Notes: generated from the letters alone by a model not told the origin. Counted from the first letter of the stretch, positions 37,300 through 46,899 are shown. The stretch: DNA of 64,000 nt from Bacteroidota bacterium (GCA_019637975.1 JAHBUR010000003.1:124001-188000); one strand, 5' to 3'. Numbers and translations: made by a program.

Positions 37300-38148
37300 A
37301 TGCAAACAGAAACAACAATATCACCGGTAATTCCCGTCATCCGCATTGAGCCTTCGCGTGGATGGGTTTCGCTGAAGCTCAAAGAGTTGTGGGAGTACCG
37401 AGAGCTTCTGTACTTCCTCACGTGGCGCGATATCAAAGTGCGCTACAAGCAAACAGCACTCGGAGCGGCGTGGGCAGTGTTGCAGCCGTTCATGACAATG
37501 GTGGTGTTCAGTCTCTTCTTCGGAAAGCTTGCCCAAATTCCTTCTGACGGACTTCCGTACCCGATCTTCAGCTTTGCGGCATTAGTTCCCTGGACATTCT
37601 TCGCGTACGGACTCAGCCAATCGTCAAACAGTCTTGTCGGCAGCGCCAATCTTATCAAGAAAGTGTATTTCCCGCGGCTCGTTGTTCCTATTTCCAGCAT
37701 TCTTTCGGGCGTTGTCGATTTTGCCTTGTCCTTTGTGATGCTGTTAGTGTTGATGGTGTACTTCAGCATTTTCCCGACGATGAACGTCGTGTGGCTGCCG
37801 GCGCTGTTACTGCTTGCAGGGGTGACGTCGCTCGGCGTCGGACTCTGGCTTTCGGCACTCAATGTCGAGTACAGGGATGTTCGCTATGTGATTCCATTCC
37901 TGACACAGTTCTGGATGTTTGCGACGCCGATTGCCTACCCGAGCAATCTGCTGCCCGAATTCTGGCGGCCTGTCTATGCGCTGAACCCGATGGTTGGTGT
38001 TGTCGAGGGATTTCGTTGGGCGCTGCTCGGCACGGATACGCAACCCGGACCGATGATCATCGCTTCTTCGCTTGCGGCATTGGTTCTTCTCGTGAGCGGT
38101 GCATTTTACTTCAAGAGGATGGAAAAGAATTTTGCAGATTTAGTCTGA
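37300..38148 (+). CDS. wzm: Wzm-type ABC-2 permease for polysaccharide export
   Basis: The 282-residue inner-membrane protein has six hydrophobic helices (from about residue 60 to 265) and the family blocks LTWRDIKVRYKQTALGAAWA (about 34-53) and VYFPRLVVPISSI (about 122-134). With the ATPase encoded at 39821 it should form the exporter that flips a finished undecaprenyl-linked glycan to the periplasm. The presence of Wzm/Wzt indicates the ABC-dependent route and not Wzx/Wzy. No Wzx or Wzy is seen in this window. Two sugar-enzyme genes lie between permease and ATPase genes, an unusual separation. Confidence 0.93.
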   Translation: MQTETTISPVIPVIRIEPSRGWVSLKLKELWEYRELLYFLTWRDIKVRYKQTALGAAWAVLQPFMTMVVFSLFFGKLAQIPSDGLPYPIFSFAALVPWTFFAYGLSQSSNSLVGSANLIKKVYFPRLVVPISSILSGVVDFALSFVMLLVLMVYFSIFPTMNVVWLPALLLLAGVTSLGVGLWLSALNVEYRDVRYVIPFLTQFWMFATPIAYPSNLLPEFWRPVYALNPMVGVVEGFRWALLGTDTQPGPMIIASSLAALVLLVSGAFYFKRMEKNFADLV

Positions 38149-38162
38149 CACAAAAGACGATT

Positions 38163-39131
38163 ATGGTCAACGCTCCTAAAAATTTTGCAGTCACCGGAGT
38201 AGCGGGGTACATCGCGCCCCGGCACCTTAGAGCAATCCGGGACACCGGCAATCGTCTTCTCGCCGCAGTGGATCCGCACGATGCTGTTGGTATTCTCGAT
38301 CAGTTTGGATTCGACATCCGGTTTTTCACGGAATTCGAGAGGTTCGATCGGCATTTGGAAAAGCTTCGGCGGGGACCCGATGAGAAGCGTGTGCATTATC
38401 TCAGCATTTGCTCGCCGAATTTTTTGCATGACGCTCATTGCAGGTTGGCATTGCGCGTTGGAGCAGATGCCATTTGTGAAAAGCCTTTGGTAATCAATCC
38501 ATGGAATCTTGACGCACTGACGGAACTTGAGCAGGAGTATGGTAACCGGATTTACACTGTGCTGCAGTTGCGGGTACACCCGTCACTTATTGCACTGCGT
38601 GAGCGACTTCAAAAGAAGAATAACGGCCGTCGGCACATTGTTCAGCTAACCTACGTCACCTCAAGAGGTCTGTGGTACCAAACGTCCTGGAAAGGAAATC
38701 CTGAGAAGTCCGGGGGGGTAGCCACAAACATCGGTATTCACTTTTTTGATCTGCTTATCTGGTTGTTTGGGAAAGTAGAAGCCTTCGGCGTCAATGTAAG
38801 AGATGTCACGAAGATGGGCGGTTTTCTGGAGTTGGAGAACGCAGACGTGCGTTGGTTCCTTTCTATGGAGCAGAATGATCTGCCGTTCAAACCGCAGCCC
38901 GGCCAACCCACAACATATCGTTCGATTCAAGTGGATGGCGAGGAGATCGAGTTTACGGAGGGGTTTACGGACTTGCACACAAGGGTATATGAACAAACGC
39001 TTGCCGGTTCCGGTTTTAGCATCGACGATGCAAGGCCATCGGTTGAGCTTGCCTACCGCATCAGGACGGCGCCTGTAACGCCTTCAGCCGGTGAGCTGCA
39101 TCCGCTTCTCATCACTTCCACGCCACACTGA
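38163..39131 (+). CDS. wbpB: WbpB/WlbA-type UDP-GlcNAcA 3-dehydrogenase (Gfo/Idh/MocA family)
   Basis: This 322-residue oxidoreductase has an N-terminal Rossmann fold (NFAVTGVAGYIAPRHLRAI, residues 6-24) and the catalytic EKPLVINPWNLDAL segment (about 106-119). WlbA-type proteins share the AVTGVAGYIAPRHLRAI start and the LQLRVHPSLIALRERL strand, so the assignment is stronger than for generic Gfo/Idh proteins. The enzyme oxidises C3 of UDP-GlcNAcA to give the 3-keto sugar for the aminotransferase. It starts 14 bases after Wzm. Upstream in-frame codons exist but overlap Wzm and match nothing. Confidence 0.9.
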   Translation: MVNAPKNFAVTGVAGYIAPRHLRAIRDTGNRLLAAVDPHDAVGILDQFGFDIRFFTEFERFDRHLEKLRRGPDEKRVHYLSICSPNFLHDAHCRLALRVGADAICEKPLVINPWNLDALTELEQEYGNRIYTVLQLRVHPSLIALRERLQKKNNGRRHIVQLTYVTSRGLWYQTSWKGNPEKSGGVATNIGIHFFDLLIWLFGKVEAFGVNVRDVTKMGGFLELENADVRWFLSMEQNDLPFKPQPGQPTTYRSIQVDGEEIEFTEGFTDLHTRVYEQTLAGSGFSIDDARPSVELAYRIRTAPVTPSAGELHPLLITSTPH

Positions 39132-39141
39132 ACCGAATACC

Positions 39142-39798
39142 ATGTCGATGTCATACTTCAAACATGAATCCGCATATGTGGATGAACCGTGCGAGATAGG
39201 AGAAGGCACGAAAATCTGGCACTTCACGCACATTCAGAAAGGAGCCCGGATCGGCCAACACTGTGTCTTTGGACAGAATTGCAATGTTGGCAACGATGTT
39301 GTCATCGGCTCGAACGTGAAAGTGCAAAACAACGTCTCAATCTACACGGGGACGATCATTGAAGATGATGTGTTTCTCGGCCCCTCATGTGTGTTGACCA
39401 ATGTGACGAACCCCCGATCGCAGGTGAACAGGCACGCGCTTTATGAGAAAACACTTCTACGGCGGGGTTGCACAATAGGAGCCAACGCGACGATCGTCTG
39501 CGGTGTCACCATCGGCTGTTATGCGTTTGTTGCAGCGGGCAGTTTGGTGGCAAAGGATGTGCCCGACTATGCCCTCATTATTGGCGTACCGGGGAAGCAG
39601 CGCGGCTGGATGTCGCGGCACGGTCACAGACTCAATTTTGACGATAGCGGAAATGCAACGTGCAGTGAGAGCGGGCTGAACTACAAACTTGTGAACGGGG
39701 TAGTTCATTGTGTGGATCTGCCCGAAGACCAGCCCTTGCCGGATGGATTAAGGGTTGGGGTCAAGCCATACGACTTCTACAAGAAGGATCGCAGTTGA
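39142..39798 (+). CDS. wbpD: WbpD/WlbB-type N-acetyltransferase (left-handed beta helix)
   Basis: This 218-residue acetyltransferase is built of hexapeptide repeats from about residue 15 to 155: FGQNCNVGNDVVIGSNVKVQ and IYTGTIIEDDVFLGPSCVLT are clear coils. The beginning (SYFKHESAYVDEPCEIGEGT) and RHALYEKTLLRRGCTIGANA are typical of WbpD/WlbB, which acetylate the 3-amino group of UDP-GlcNAc3NA. It follows WbpB by 10 bases. Together with WbpA, WbpB and the DegT aminotransferase at 42099, it completes a route to UDP-2,3-diacetamido-glucuronate. Confidence 0.9.
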   Translation: MSMSYFKHESAYVDEPCEIGEGTKIWHFTHIQKGARIGQHCVFGQNCNVGNDVVIGSNVKVQNNVSIYTGTIIEDDVFLGPSCVLTNVTNPRSQVNRHALYEKTLLRRGCTIGANATIVCGVTIGCYAFVAAGSLVAKDVPDYALIIGVPGKQRGWMSRHGHRLNFDDSGNATCSESGLNYKLVNGVVHCVDLPEDQPLPDGLRVGVKPYDFYKKDRS

Positions 39799-39820
39799 TC
39801 GTTTCGAAGCCTGATGCGAA

Positions 39821-41113
39821 ATGAGTTCTAAAGCAATCATAGCCTCCAACCTGGGAAAGCTGTATCGCATCGGCGTGCAGAAAGCGGGATACAGGACGCT
39901 GCGGGACTCCATCGCCCGAATACCCGGTGCGCCCCTCAGATTTGCCAAATCCATGTTCGGTCGCAACGGATACACGAAGCCTGCACACAACACGTTCTGG
40001 GCTCTCAAGGACGTAACGTTTGAAGTACAGAGCGGCGAGGTGATTGGTGTCATCGGAAGAAACGGAGCCGGCAAAAGCACACTGCTGAAGATTCTTTCTA
40101 GAATAACTGACCCAACGTCGGGATATGCCGAGATTCGCGGCAGGGTTGGATCGTTACTTGAGGTAGGAACAGGATTCCATCCCGAGTTGACCGGCAGAGA
40201 GAACATCCTACTCAACGGCGCTATTCTTGGTATGAGCAAAGTGGACATCGCTCGCCGATTCGACGAGATGGTCAGCTTTGCAGAAGTTGAAAAATTTATC
40301 GATACGCCCGTGAAGCACTATTCCAGCGGGATGTACCTTCGGCTCGCGTTCGCGGTAGCCGCCCATCTCGAAACTGATATTCTTCTTGTGGACGAAGTTC
40401 TGGCGGTTGGTGATATGCAGTTCCAAAAAAAATGTCTCGGCAAGATGAGTGATGTTGCAAGTGCAGGCAGAACGGTGGTATTCGTCAGTCACAATATGTC
40501 TGCCGTGAAATCCCTCTGCTCGAAGGCCCTTCTTCTCAAGAGCGGTCAAATCGGGTTCGAAGGGGATGTCAAGGAGGCAGTCGATAAGTACCTCACGGAT
40601 GGCTCCACAATTCATGAAACAGGCGTCATTGATGACTCATTCACTCGTCAATTCGGCACCGGTGAGGCCCGTTTTCGGAAAGTAGAACTGACCACATCGG
40701 ATGGCATCCCGACCAAGCAGTTCTATTTCCGGCAGCATATAACAGTCGGAATGGAATTCGAAGTGAAACAACAGGTTCCTGATGCCAATATCAGTGTGGG
40801 AATAACCACCGCAGATGGAATGATGGTCGTTTACTCCGAGACTCTTGACATCGATGGCAGTACTTTGACGTTGACGGAAGGCCACCACTGCATCGGCGTG
40901 GAGATTCCGGCCTCGCTGCTTCCGGGCAACTACTCCATTCAACTCGGGCTGGGGCATTTGAACGGCAAAACAATTGACTGGATTGAGCGTGTGTGCGATT
41001 TCACGGTCTTGAAGGTTTCCCTTGAAAAAGACAGGCACTACCGTTGGTCCTCATCGCACGGATTCATTGCGATGGAGGCAACGTGGCATTTGCCGGAGCA
41101 TATAACGAAGTAA
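39821..41113 (+). CDS. wzt: Wzt-type ABC ATPase with C-terminal glycan-binding domain
   Basis: The 430-residue protein has an ABC domain at about 1-245 and an immunoglobulin-like Wzt C-terminal domain at about 260-425. Walker A is GRNGAGKST at residues 79-87, the signature is YSSGMYLRLAFA (about 167-178) and Walker B is DILLVDEVLAVGD. The C-terminal domain in Wzt proteins recognises the finished O-polysaccharide terminus, so this tail helps decide which glycan leaves. It pairs with Wzm at 37300. Nine bases separate it from the epimerase that follows. Confidence 0.93.
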   Translation: MSSKAIIASNLGKLYRIGVQKAGYRTLRDSIARIPGAPLRFAKSMFGRNGYTKPAHNTFWALKDVTFEVQSGEVIGVIGRNGAGKSTLLKILSRITDPTSGYAEIRGRVGSLLEVGTGFHPELTGRENILLNGAILGMSKVDIARRFDEMVSFAEVEKFIDTPVKHYSSGMYLRLAFAVAAHLETDILLVDEVLAVGDMQFQKKCLGKMSDVASAGRTVVFVSHNMSAVKSLCSKALLLKSGQIGFEGDVKEAVDKYLTDGSTIHETGVIDDSFTRQFGTGEARFRKVELTTSDGIPTKQFYFRQHITVGMEFEVKQQVPDANISVGITTADGMMVVYSETLDIDGSTLTLTEGHHCIGVEIPASLLPGNYSIQLGLGHLNGKTIDWIERVCDFTVLKVSLEKDRHYRWSSSHGFIAMEATWHLPEHITK

Positions 41114-41121
41114 GGAGTATC

Positions 41122-42102
41122 ATGGATATACGCGGAAAGAAAATACTTGTTATCGGTGGCGCAGGACTCATCGGGTCTCATGTCGTTGAAGAATTGCTTC
41201 GAGAAGATGTAGGTGAGGTTATTATCTACGACAATTTCTGCCGCGGCACGCGGGAAAATCTCGCCGACGCTTTGGAAGATCCACGGGCACGGATTTTTGA
41301 CATCGGGGGTGACATACTGCAAACTGATATTCTCTCGTCGGCGATGAAGGGTTGCGATGGCGTGATCCATCTGGCGGCATTGTGGCTGCTTCAATGCTAT
41401 GAATACCCACGCGCAGCGTTTGATGTGAATATTCGCGGGACATTCAATGTGCTGGAAGCATGCCGCGACCATGCTGTCCGGCGTCTGGTCTATTCATCGT
41501 CCGCATCAGTGTACGGTGACGCTGTCGAAATTCCTATGACCGAGGAGCATCCGTTCAATAACCGGACTTTTTACGGAGCAACAAAGATCGCCGGCGAAGC
41601 GATGTGCAGGGCGTTCAACGACAGATACGGACTATCCTATGTCGGACTCCGGTACATGAATGTGTACGGGGCCCGGCAGGACTACAAGGGAACCTATATC
41701 GCGGTTATTATGAAGATTCTTGACCGGATCGATCAGGGATTGCCGCCGATTGTGTTCGGGGATGGATCACAGAGTTATGATTTCATCTACGTCAGCGACG
41801 TTGGTCGCGCAAACGTGTGTGCCCTGAAGTCCGACGTGAGTGATCGTTTCTACAACATCGGAAGCGGCATCAAAACGTCAATCAAAGAAGTGTGTGAATT
41901 GCTCCTTGAACTGACGGGTTCAGATCTTCAGATTCACTATGAGCCTGCAGGGAAAACGTTTGTGACCAACAGAATCGGGAGCACGGCCAAGGCGGAACAG
42001 GACCTCGGTTTTCGATCCACGATTGAGTTGCGCGAGGGATTGATGAAACTGATCGAATGGCGCAATACCCGCAAACAACTCATTGCCGATTTCCAGGCAT
42101 GA
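41122..42102 (+). CDS. NAD-dependent sugar epimerase/dehydratase (SDR family)
   Basis: The 326-residue SDR has the NAD motif GGAGLIGSHVVEELL (about 13-27) and a YGATKIAGE catalytic YxxxK block near residue 153-161, preceded by SSSASVYGD. It belongs to the extended SDR group of nucleotide-sugar 4-epimerases and dehydratases; the exact reaction is not clear. The start at 41122 is backed by AAGGAG 5 bases before it. Its stop overlaps the next start (ATGA), showing translational coupling with the aminotransferase. Confidence 0.88.
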   Translation: MDIRGKKILVIGGAGLIGSHVVEELLREDVGEVIIYDNFCRGTRENLADALEDPRARIFDIGGDILQTDILSSAMKGCDGVIHLAALWLLQCYEYPRAAFDVNIRGTFNVLEACRDHAVRRLVYSSSASVYGDAVEIPMTEEHPFNNRTFYGATKIAGEAMCRAFNDRYGLSYVGLRYMNVYGARQDYKGTYIAVIMKILDRIDQGLPPIVFGDGSQSYDFIYVSDVGRANVCALKSDVSDRFYNIGSGIKTSIKEVCELLLELTGSDLQIHYEPAGKTFVTNRIGSTAKAEQDLGFRSTIELREGLMKLIEWRNTRKQLIADFQA

Positions 42103-43271
42103 ACATCCCGATAGCAAAGACGGTCTTTTCGGATGCTGACCTTGAGGCCATACTCAAACCGCTGAAATCCGGTTGGGTTGTTCAAGGGCCGCTCGTCAAG
42201 GAGTTCGAAGAGAAATGGTCGCAGTTCACCGGAGCAAAACACTCTATCGCTACATCAAACTGTACTACCGCGTTGCATCTCTCTCTCGCAGCACTCGGTA
42301 TCGGGCAGGGTGATGAAGTAATCGTACCGGCATTTACCTGGGTTGCCTCGGCGAACGCCGTCGAATCGCTTGGGGCAAAGCCGGTGTTCTGCGATATCAA
42401 TCTTGCCACGTTCAACATTGAGCCAAGGCAGATTGAAACGAAAATCACGTCGCGTACAAAAGCGATTATGCCGGTGCATCTCTTCGGACTTGCTGCCGAC
42501 ATGGACGAGATTCCCGACATTGCCCGCCGACATAATCTGCTGATTGTGGAAGATGCGGCGTGCGGTTTCGCGTCCCGATACAAAGGGGTTCATGTGGGGA
42601 ATTTTGGTACAACAGGGTGTTTCAGCTTTCATCCGCGTAAAGCTATTACCACGGGTGAGGGGGGAATGATCACGACGAACGATGCAACTCTGGCCGGAAA
42701 GCTGCGTGCCATGCGCGACCATGGCGCAACAACATCCGACCATCAACGCCACTTGGGCAGCAAGCCGTATCTGCTTCCGGATTTCCCATACCTCGGTTTC
42801 AACTACCGGCTGACCGATATCCAGGCATCGATTGGCTCATCGCAGATGGACAGAGCACAGGATATTCACCGGCTGCGTACCGAAATAGCGGCCCGTTACG
42901 ATGTACTCCTTGCCGGTATTCCCTGGTTGAGAAAGCCCTTTGCGGCTGAAGCGTTTGTGCACGGCTATCAGGCGTATGTCTGCCTCTTTCAACCTGAGCC
43001 TGTGACAACTGACAACGTGAGCGAGATAAACCGGCTGCGCAACAGTTTCATGGAGTATCTTCAAGAGCACGGAGTTTCCACACGCCCCGGGACGCATGGA
43101 GTTCACATGCTTGCGCACTACTCCCAAAAATACAGCCTTATGCCGGACGATTTCCCAAACGCGTGGATCGCAGATCAGTGCTCCATCGCATTTCCGTTGT
43201 TTGCCAATATGAGCAACAGTGAATTTGACCTGATCCGTTCAGTTGTTTCGGACTACCCGGGTGCTCGGTAA
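42099..43271 (+). CDS. DegT/DnrJ/EryC1-family PLP sugar aminotransferase (possible WbpE)
   Basis: The 390-residue protein carries the Lys that binds pyridoxal phosphate at Lys181 (FSFHPRKAITTGEGGM) and the conserved PAFTWVASANAVESLGAKPV block (about 80-99), plus VEDAACGFASRYKG. Such enzymes put an amino group on a keto-sugar from glutamate. With WbpA, WbpB and WbpD genes in the same operon, the likely substrate is the 3-keto product of WbpB, which would make this WbpE. A perosamine-type role on a 4-keto sugar cannot be excluded, because the coupled epimerase gene precedes it. Confidence 0.88.
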   Translation: MNIPIAKTVFSDADLEAILKPLKSGWVVQGPLVKEFEEKWSQFTGAKHSIATSNCTTALHLSLAALGIGQGDEVIVPAFTWVASANAVESLGAKPVFCDINLATFNIEPRQIETKITSRTKAIMPVHLFGLAADMDEIPDIARRHNLLIVEDAACGFASRYKGVHVGNFGTTGCFSFHPRKAITTGEGGMITTNDATLAGKLRAMRDHGATTSDHQRHLGSKPYLLPDFPYLGFNYRLTDIQASIGSSQMDRAQDIHRLRTEIAARYDVLLAGIPWLRKPFAAEAFVHGYQAYVCLFQPEPVTTDNVSEINRLRNSFMEYLQEHGVSTRPGTHGVHMLAHYSQKYSLMPDDFPNAWIADQCSIAFPLFANMSNSEFDLIRSVVSDYPGAR

Positions 43272-44421
43272 GACAAACCTTTTCCGAAGGGCTCAGCGAA
43301 CTGCTTCCTCGAAGCTACGTCGCGGTATACTTCTAAGTGTGCTTGCAGGAGTTTCCTTCACACTTGGGATGCTTGTGGGAGTATACCAGTATCCACCTTA
43401 CGCTCAGTTGCGATCCCTCCGCAACATGCTCGTTGGGGAATCCGCGCACAGCAACTCTGTTGCCTCTAACAACGACCTTCTCTCGTTGGCCTTCACCGAT
43501 CCGATAGGGGCGGATACACTCCTGCTTCCACCAGTCAGTAGTATCTCGGCGGCGCACAACGAACTCAAGAAGCTGGTGATTCCGGTTGAACTCTTCTGGG
43601 ACGCTTATGCAGGAATATCTCTCTCGAACGAAAGTTTTGAGACGCTGATAGTTGGTAACAACAAAGTCGTAGGAGTGCCATATCGACTAAGCAATGAAGA
43701 GCGGATTTCGTATGCATATTTTGAGCCGGCGCGCCGAAGGGACCTCACAACCGCAGCAATTGTAATTCCGGGAACCGGCATTAACCAATCCACTGCCCTT
43801 ATGCAAAGAACACAAGGAAATTATCACGGTCATGTCCTTGACTCTCTCGTGGAATTCTGTGATACCTATGTGGCCGTTAAACCCAACGAAGGCTTTCTTG
43901 CAATACATGATGGCACGAGGAAGTTGAATTACCAGTTCATTGTGAATTACCTCATAAGCGAGGGAGGTTCGTATTCCTCCTATTATCTGGTGAATGCAAT
44001 GGCTCTGACAAAATATTTAAAGGCAAGATATGAAAAGGTTGTTGTTGTCGGCCTTTCGCAAGGTGGCTTGGCCGCGCTACTTATTAGCCTTCAGGCACAT
44101 CCGACTGCAGCAATAGTGTCCTCAGGGTTCTCCATAGTCAATTACCGTCTGACGCATGCCGGTCTCAGCCAAATACTGATACCGGGACTTTACAAGCACT
44201 ATTCCGAGGACGAGCTCTTTAGCCAGATCAGCAAAATGCCAACGCAGTTTATGCTCACATACGGCGCAGAGGAATCCGGTTTGTACGCACTTGAATACGA
44301 GAAGAAACTTACGGAGAAGAAGTTCAATCAGTTGGAGAATATTCGATTTCTGTACCATGATGGTGGACATGAATTTCCTCTTCATGGAGTGTCCGATTTT
44401 TTTCGCGAAGTTATAGAATGA
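43243..44421 (+). CDS. Membrane-anchored alpha/beta hydrolase
   Basis: The 392-residue product has a membrane helix at about 29-48 (LLSVLAGVSFTLGMLVGVYQ) with a basic N-terminus, so the catalytic part lies outside the cytoplasm. The nucleophile elbow is VVVGLSQGGLAALL near residue 270, and a candidate catalytic His is in YHDGGHEFPLHG. The family is not identified further; esterase or deacylase action on the polysaccharide or on a lipid is possible. The start is uncertain: TTG at 43243 or GTG at 43261, both overlapping the previous gene. Confidence 0.75.
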   Translation: MFRTTRVLGKTNLFRRAQRTASSKLRRGILLSVLAGVSFTLGMLVGVYQYPPYAQLRSLRNMLVGESAHSNSVASNNDLLSLAFTDPIGADTLLLPPVSSISAAHNELKKLVIPVELFWDAYAGISLSNESFETLIVGNNKVVGVPYRLSNEERISYAYFEPARRRDLTTAAIVIPGTGINQSTALMQRTQGNYHGHVLDSLVEFCDTYVAVKPNEGFLAIHDGTRKLNYQFIVNYLISEGGSYSSYYLVNAMALTKYLKARYEKVVVVGLSQGGLAALLISLQAHPTAAIVSSGFSIVNYRLTHAGLSQILIPGLYKHYSEDELFSQISKMPTQFMLTYGAEESGLYALEYEKKLTEKKFNQLENIRFLYHDGGHEFPLHGVSDFFREVIE

Positions 44422-44481
44422 GAAGGTTGATCTTGCGGCGGGGACAGCGATTCTACTCAATGACGAGGAAATGACGATCTA

Positions 44482-46353
44482 ATGTGCGGCATAGCCGGCA
44501 TTTTAAACGTTGATGGGAAACCGGTCTCCATCAACACCCTGAAGAAGATGACGGATGCAATAAAGCATCGCGGGCCTGACGGAGAGGGTTTTTGGACCGA
44601 ATCCTTTGTGGGTTTCGGGCATCGCCGCCTGGCCATTATTGATTTATCGCCGTTGGGGCATCAGCCGATGCAGAACAACGACGGGTCGCTCGTCATAGCC
44701 TACAACGGCGAGGTGTACAATTTCCAGAATATCCGACTTGAGCTCGAGGCAAAAGGCTATGCGTTCCACTCAAGGACAGACACAGAGGTTGTGCTGAAGT
44801 CGTATCAGGAGTGGGGCAAAGCCTGCGTCGGCAAGTTCAACGGCATGTTTGCGTTTGCCATTTGGGACAAGAAACAACAGCAACTGTTTATTGCACGCGA
44901 CCGGTACGGCATCAAGCCCCTCTACTACTACTACAAGAACGGTGTCTTTCTCTTCGGATCCGAGATCAAAGCGCTTCTCACGCATCCCGATTTCTCCGTC
45001 TCGGTTTCGATTCAAGCGTTGAATGAGTACTTCTCATTTCAGAATGTCTTTTCCGATCTCACGCTTTTTGAGGGCGTACGGCTGCTTCCGGCGGCGCATA
45101 CTCTGACGCTCCGGCTCGGAGACCTGAACTCTCTCCGCACGGAAAGGTACTGGGATTATCATTTCCGCGATGAACTGACGCTGACCGAGGATGAATGCGC
45201 GCTGGAACTCTCCCGCTTGTTCGAGCAGGCGGTCAACAGGCAACTCATCAGCGATGTGGAGGTCGGTTCGTATCTGAGCGGCGGCATGGACTCAGGGTCG
45301 GTGACCGCTATCGCTGCGAGGAGCTTCAGAAACCTCAAAACATTTACAGGTGGGTTCGACCTCTCCTCGGCTTCGGGCCTTGAGCTCGGATTTGACGAAC
45401 GGACAAAAGCCGAGTTTCTTTCCAACGCATACAAGACCGAGCATTATGAAGTTGTTCTCAAGGCGGGCGACATGGAGCGGGTGATGCCTGATCTTGTGTG
45501 GCATCTTGAAGATCTGCGTCTCGGCCAATCCTATCCCAACTATTACATTGCAAGGCTCGCAAGCAAGTTCGTGAAGGTTGTGCTTTCAGGGGCGGGCGGT
45601 GACGAGTTGTTTGCAGGATACCCATGGCGCTATTTCAGCGCCGTATCGAACGACGACCCCAATCACTACATCGACAAGTACTATCGCTATTGGCAGCGTC
45701 TCGTGTCGGACAGTGAGAAGCCGGATTTCTATCAGCCGTCGATCTACCCGCAGATTTGGGATTATCAAACCAAGGACGTGTTCCGCACCATCATCAATGG
45801 CAAGGCTCCGAAAAGCAATGAGGCGAGCGAATACGTCAATCAGTCTCTGTATTTTGAAATGCGCACGTTTCTCCACGGCCTGTTTGTCGTGGAGGACAAA
45901 CTCAGCATGGCGCACAGCCTTGAGTCGCGTGTCCCCTTTATGGATAATGATCTTGTTGATTTTGCCATGCGGGTGCCAGCGCGCTACAAATTGATGAGTC
46001 TCCATTTGCAAAGGCGCATCAATGAGAATGATCCTCAAGTCGCCAAGTCGATGGAGCAAACAACGGAGGGGAAGCAGATCTTGCGAAAAGCGTTGTCGCC
46101 TTTCATGCCGGAGCAATTCACAAACGGGGCAAAGCAGGGATTTTCAGCGCCGGATGCAAGTTGGTTCCGCGGTGAGAGTATTGAGTACATTCGCACGCTG
46201 CTGTTCGATAGAAAAGCAAGGATATACGACTATATACAACCTGCGAAAGCGCAAGCCTTCATGCGCGAGCATTTTGATGGAAAAACGAACCGCAGGCTTC
46301 TGATCTGGTCTCTCCTTTCATTCGAATGGTGGCTTCGGCAATTTATCAAGTGA
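44482..46353 (+). CDS. asnB: Glutamine-hydrolysing asparagine synthase-like protein (AsnB family)
   Basis: This 623-residue protein has an Ntn glutaminase domain (1 to about 200) with the nucleophile Cys2 (MCGIAGIL) and an ATP-pyrophosphatase domain with SGGMDSGS at 266-273. It is complete and close to the classic AsnB length. Within polysaccharide loci, AsnB-like proteins (such as WbpS) amidate uronic acids; the neighbourhood makes this more likely than asparagine synthesis. It is followed by a hexapeptide acetyltransferase and WbpG-HisH-HisF-like genes. Confidence 0.92.
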   Translation: MCGIAGILNVDGKPVSINTLKKMTDAIKHRGPDGEGFWTESFVGFGHRRLAIIDLSPLGHQPMQNNDGSLVIAYNGEVYNFQNIRLELEAKGYAFHSRTDTEVVLKSYQEWGKACVGKFNGMFAFAIWDKKQQQLFIARDRYGIKPLYYYYKNGVFLFGSEIKALLTHPDFSVSVSIQALNEYFSFQNVFSDLTLFEGVRLLPAAHTLTLRLGDLNSLRTERYWDYHFRDELTLTEDECALELSRLFEQAVNRQLISDVEVGSYLSGGMDSGSVTAIAARSFRNLKTFTGGFDLSSASGLELGFDERTKAEFLSNAYKTEHYEVVLKAGDMERVMPDLVWHLEDLRLGQSYPNYYIARLASKFVKVVLSGAGGDELFAGYPWRYFSAVSNDDPNHYIDKYYRYWQRLVSDSEKPDFYQPSIYPQIWDYQTKDVFRTIINGKAPKSNEASEYVNQSLYFEMRTFLHGLFVVEDKLSMAHSLESRVPFMDNDLVDFAMRVPARYKLMSLHLQRRINENDPQVAKSMEQTTEGKQILRKALSPFMPEQFTNGAKQGFSAPDASWFRGESIEYIRTLLFDRKARIYDYIQPAKAQAFMREHFDGKTNRRLLIWSLLSFEWWLRQFIK

Positions 46354-46377
46354 CTGTAACCTCTGAAAGGTGAAAGC

Positions 46378-46893
46378 ATGAAACTCGAAATGAATGAGCT
46401 GCTTAAAGGACTTCGCTCATTGTACGAGCAATTGCGAAGTGACAACTCAAGAAAATGGAATCGCGATCTCCCTTTTGAAGAGCTCTTGTTTGATCGTTGG
46501 GAGCGCGCACGAATTCTTGGTTTTGGAGAAGGATCGAGCATATACCATAACAGCTATGTTTATGGCAATGTCAAGGTAGGTCTCAATACATGGATTGGTC
46601 CTTTCACGATACTTGATGGAACTGGTGGATTGACAATTGGTGACAATTGCAGCATCAGCGCAGGGGTTCAAGTCTATACACACGATTCCGTGCTTTGGGC
46701 TTTGTCCGGTGGTACCGAAAAATACGAGCATCAGCCAACATCAATCGGATCACGCTGCTACGTCGGCCCGAACACTATTATCTCGAAAGGGGTCGTTGTT
46801 GCCGACGGATGTTTGATTGGTGCAAACAGTTTTGTTAATCGGTCGCTTCCGGCCGGTTCCAAAGTTGCAGGCAATCCGGCACGCCCCATCTAG
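46378..46893 (+). CDS. Hexapeptide-repeat acyltransferase (WbbJ/LacA-like)
   Basis: This 171-residue protein has a short helical N-terminus (1-35) and a left-handed beta-helix from about 50 to 160. The helix region shows VYGNVKVGLNTWIGPFTILD and SIGSRCYVGPNTIISKGVVV. His-containing loops (VQVYTHDSVLWAL) mark the catalytic His of O- or N-acetyltransferases in this fold. It should acetylate a sugar of the growing polymer. It sits 24 bases after the asparagine-synthase gene and 6 before WbpG. Confidence 0.88.
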   Translation: MKLEMNELLKGLRSLYEQLRSDNSRKWNRDLPFEELLFDRWERARILGFGEGSSIYHNSYVYGNVKVGLNTWIGPFTILDGTGGLTIGDNCSISAGVQVYTHDSVLWALSGGTEKYEHQPTSIGSRCYVGPNTIISKGVVVADGCLIGANSFVNRSLPAGSKVAGNPARPI

Positions 46894-46899
46894 AACAAC

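Noticed and set aside
37791-38162. Extended N-terminus of the WbpB-like protein
   Set aside because: The extension overlaps wzm in another frame, whereas family similarity starts exactly at the ATG 38163.
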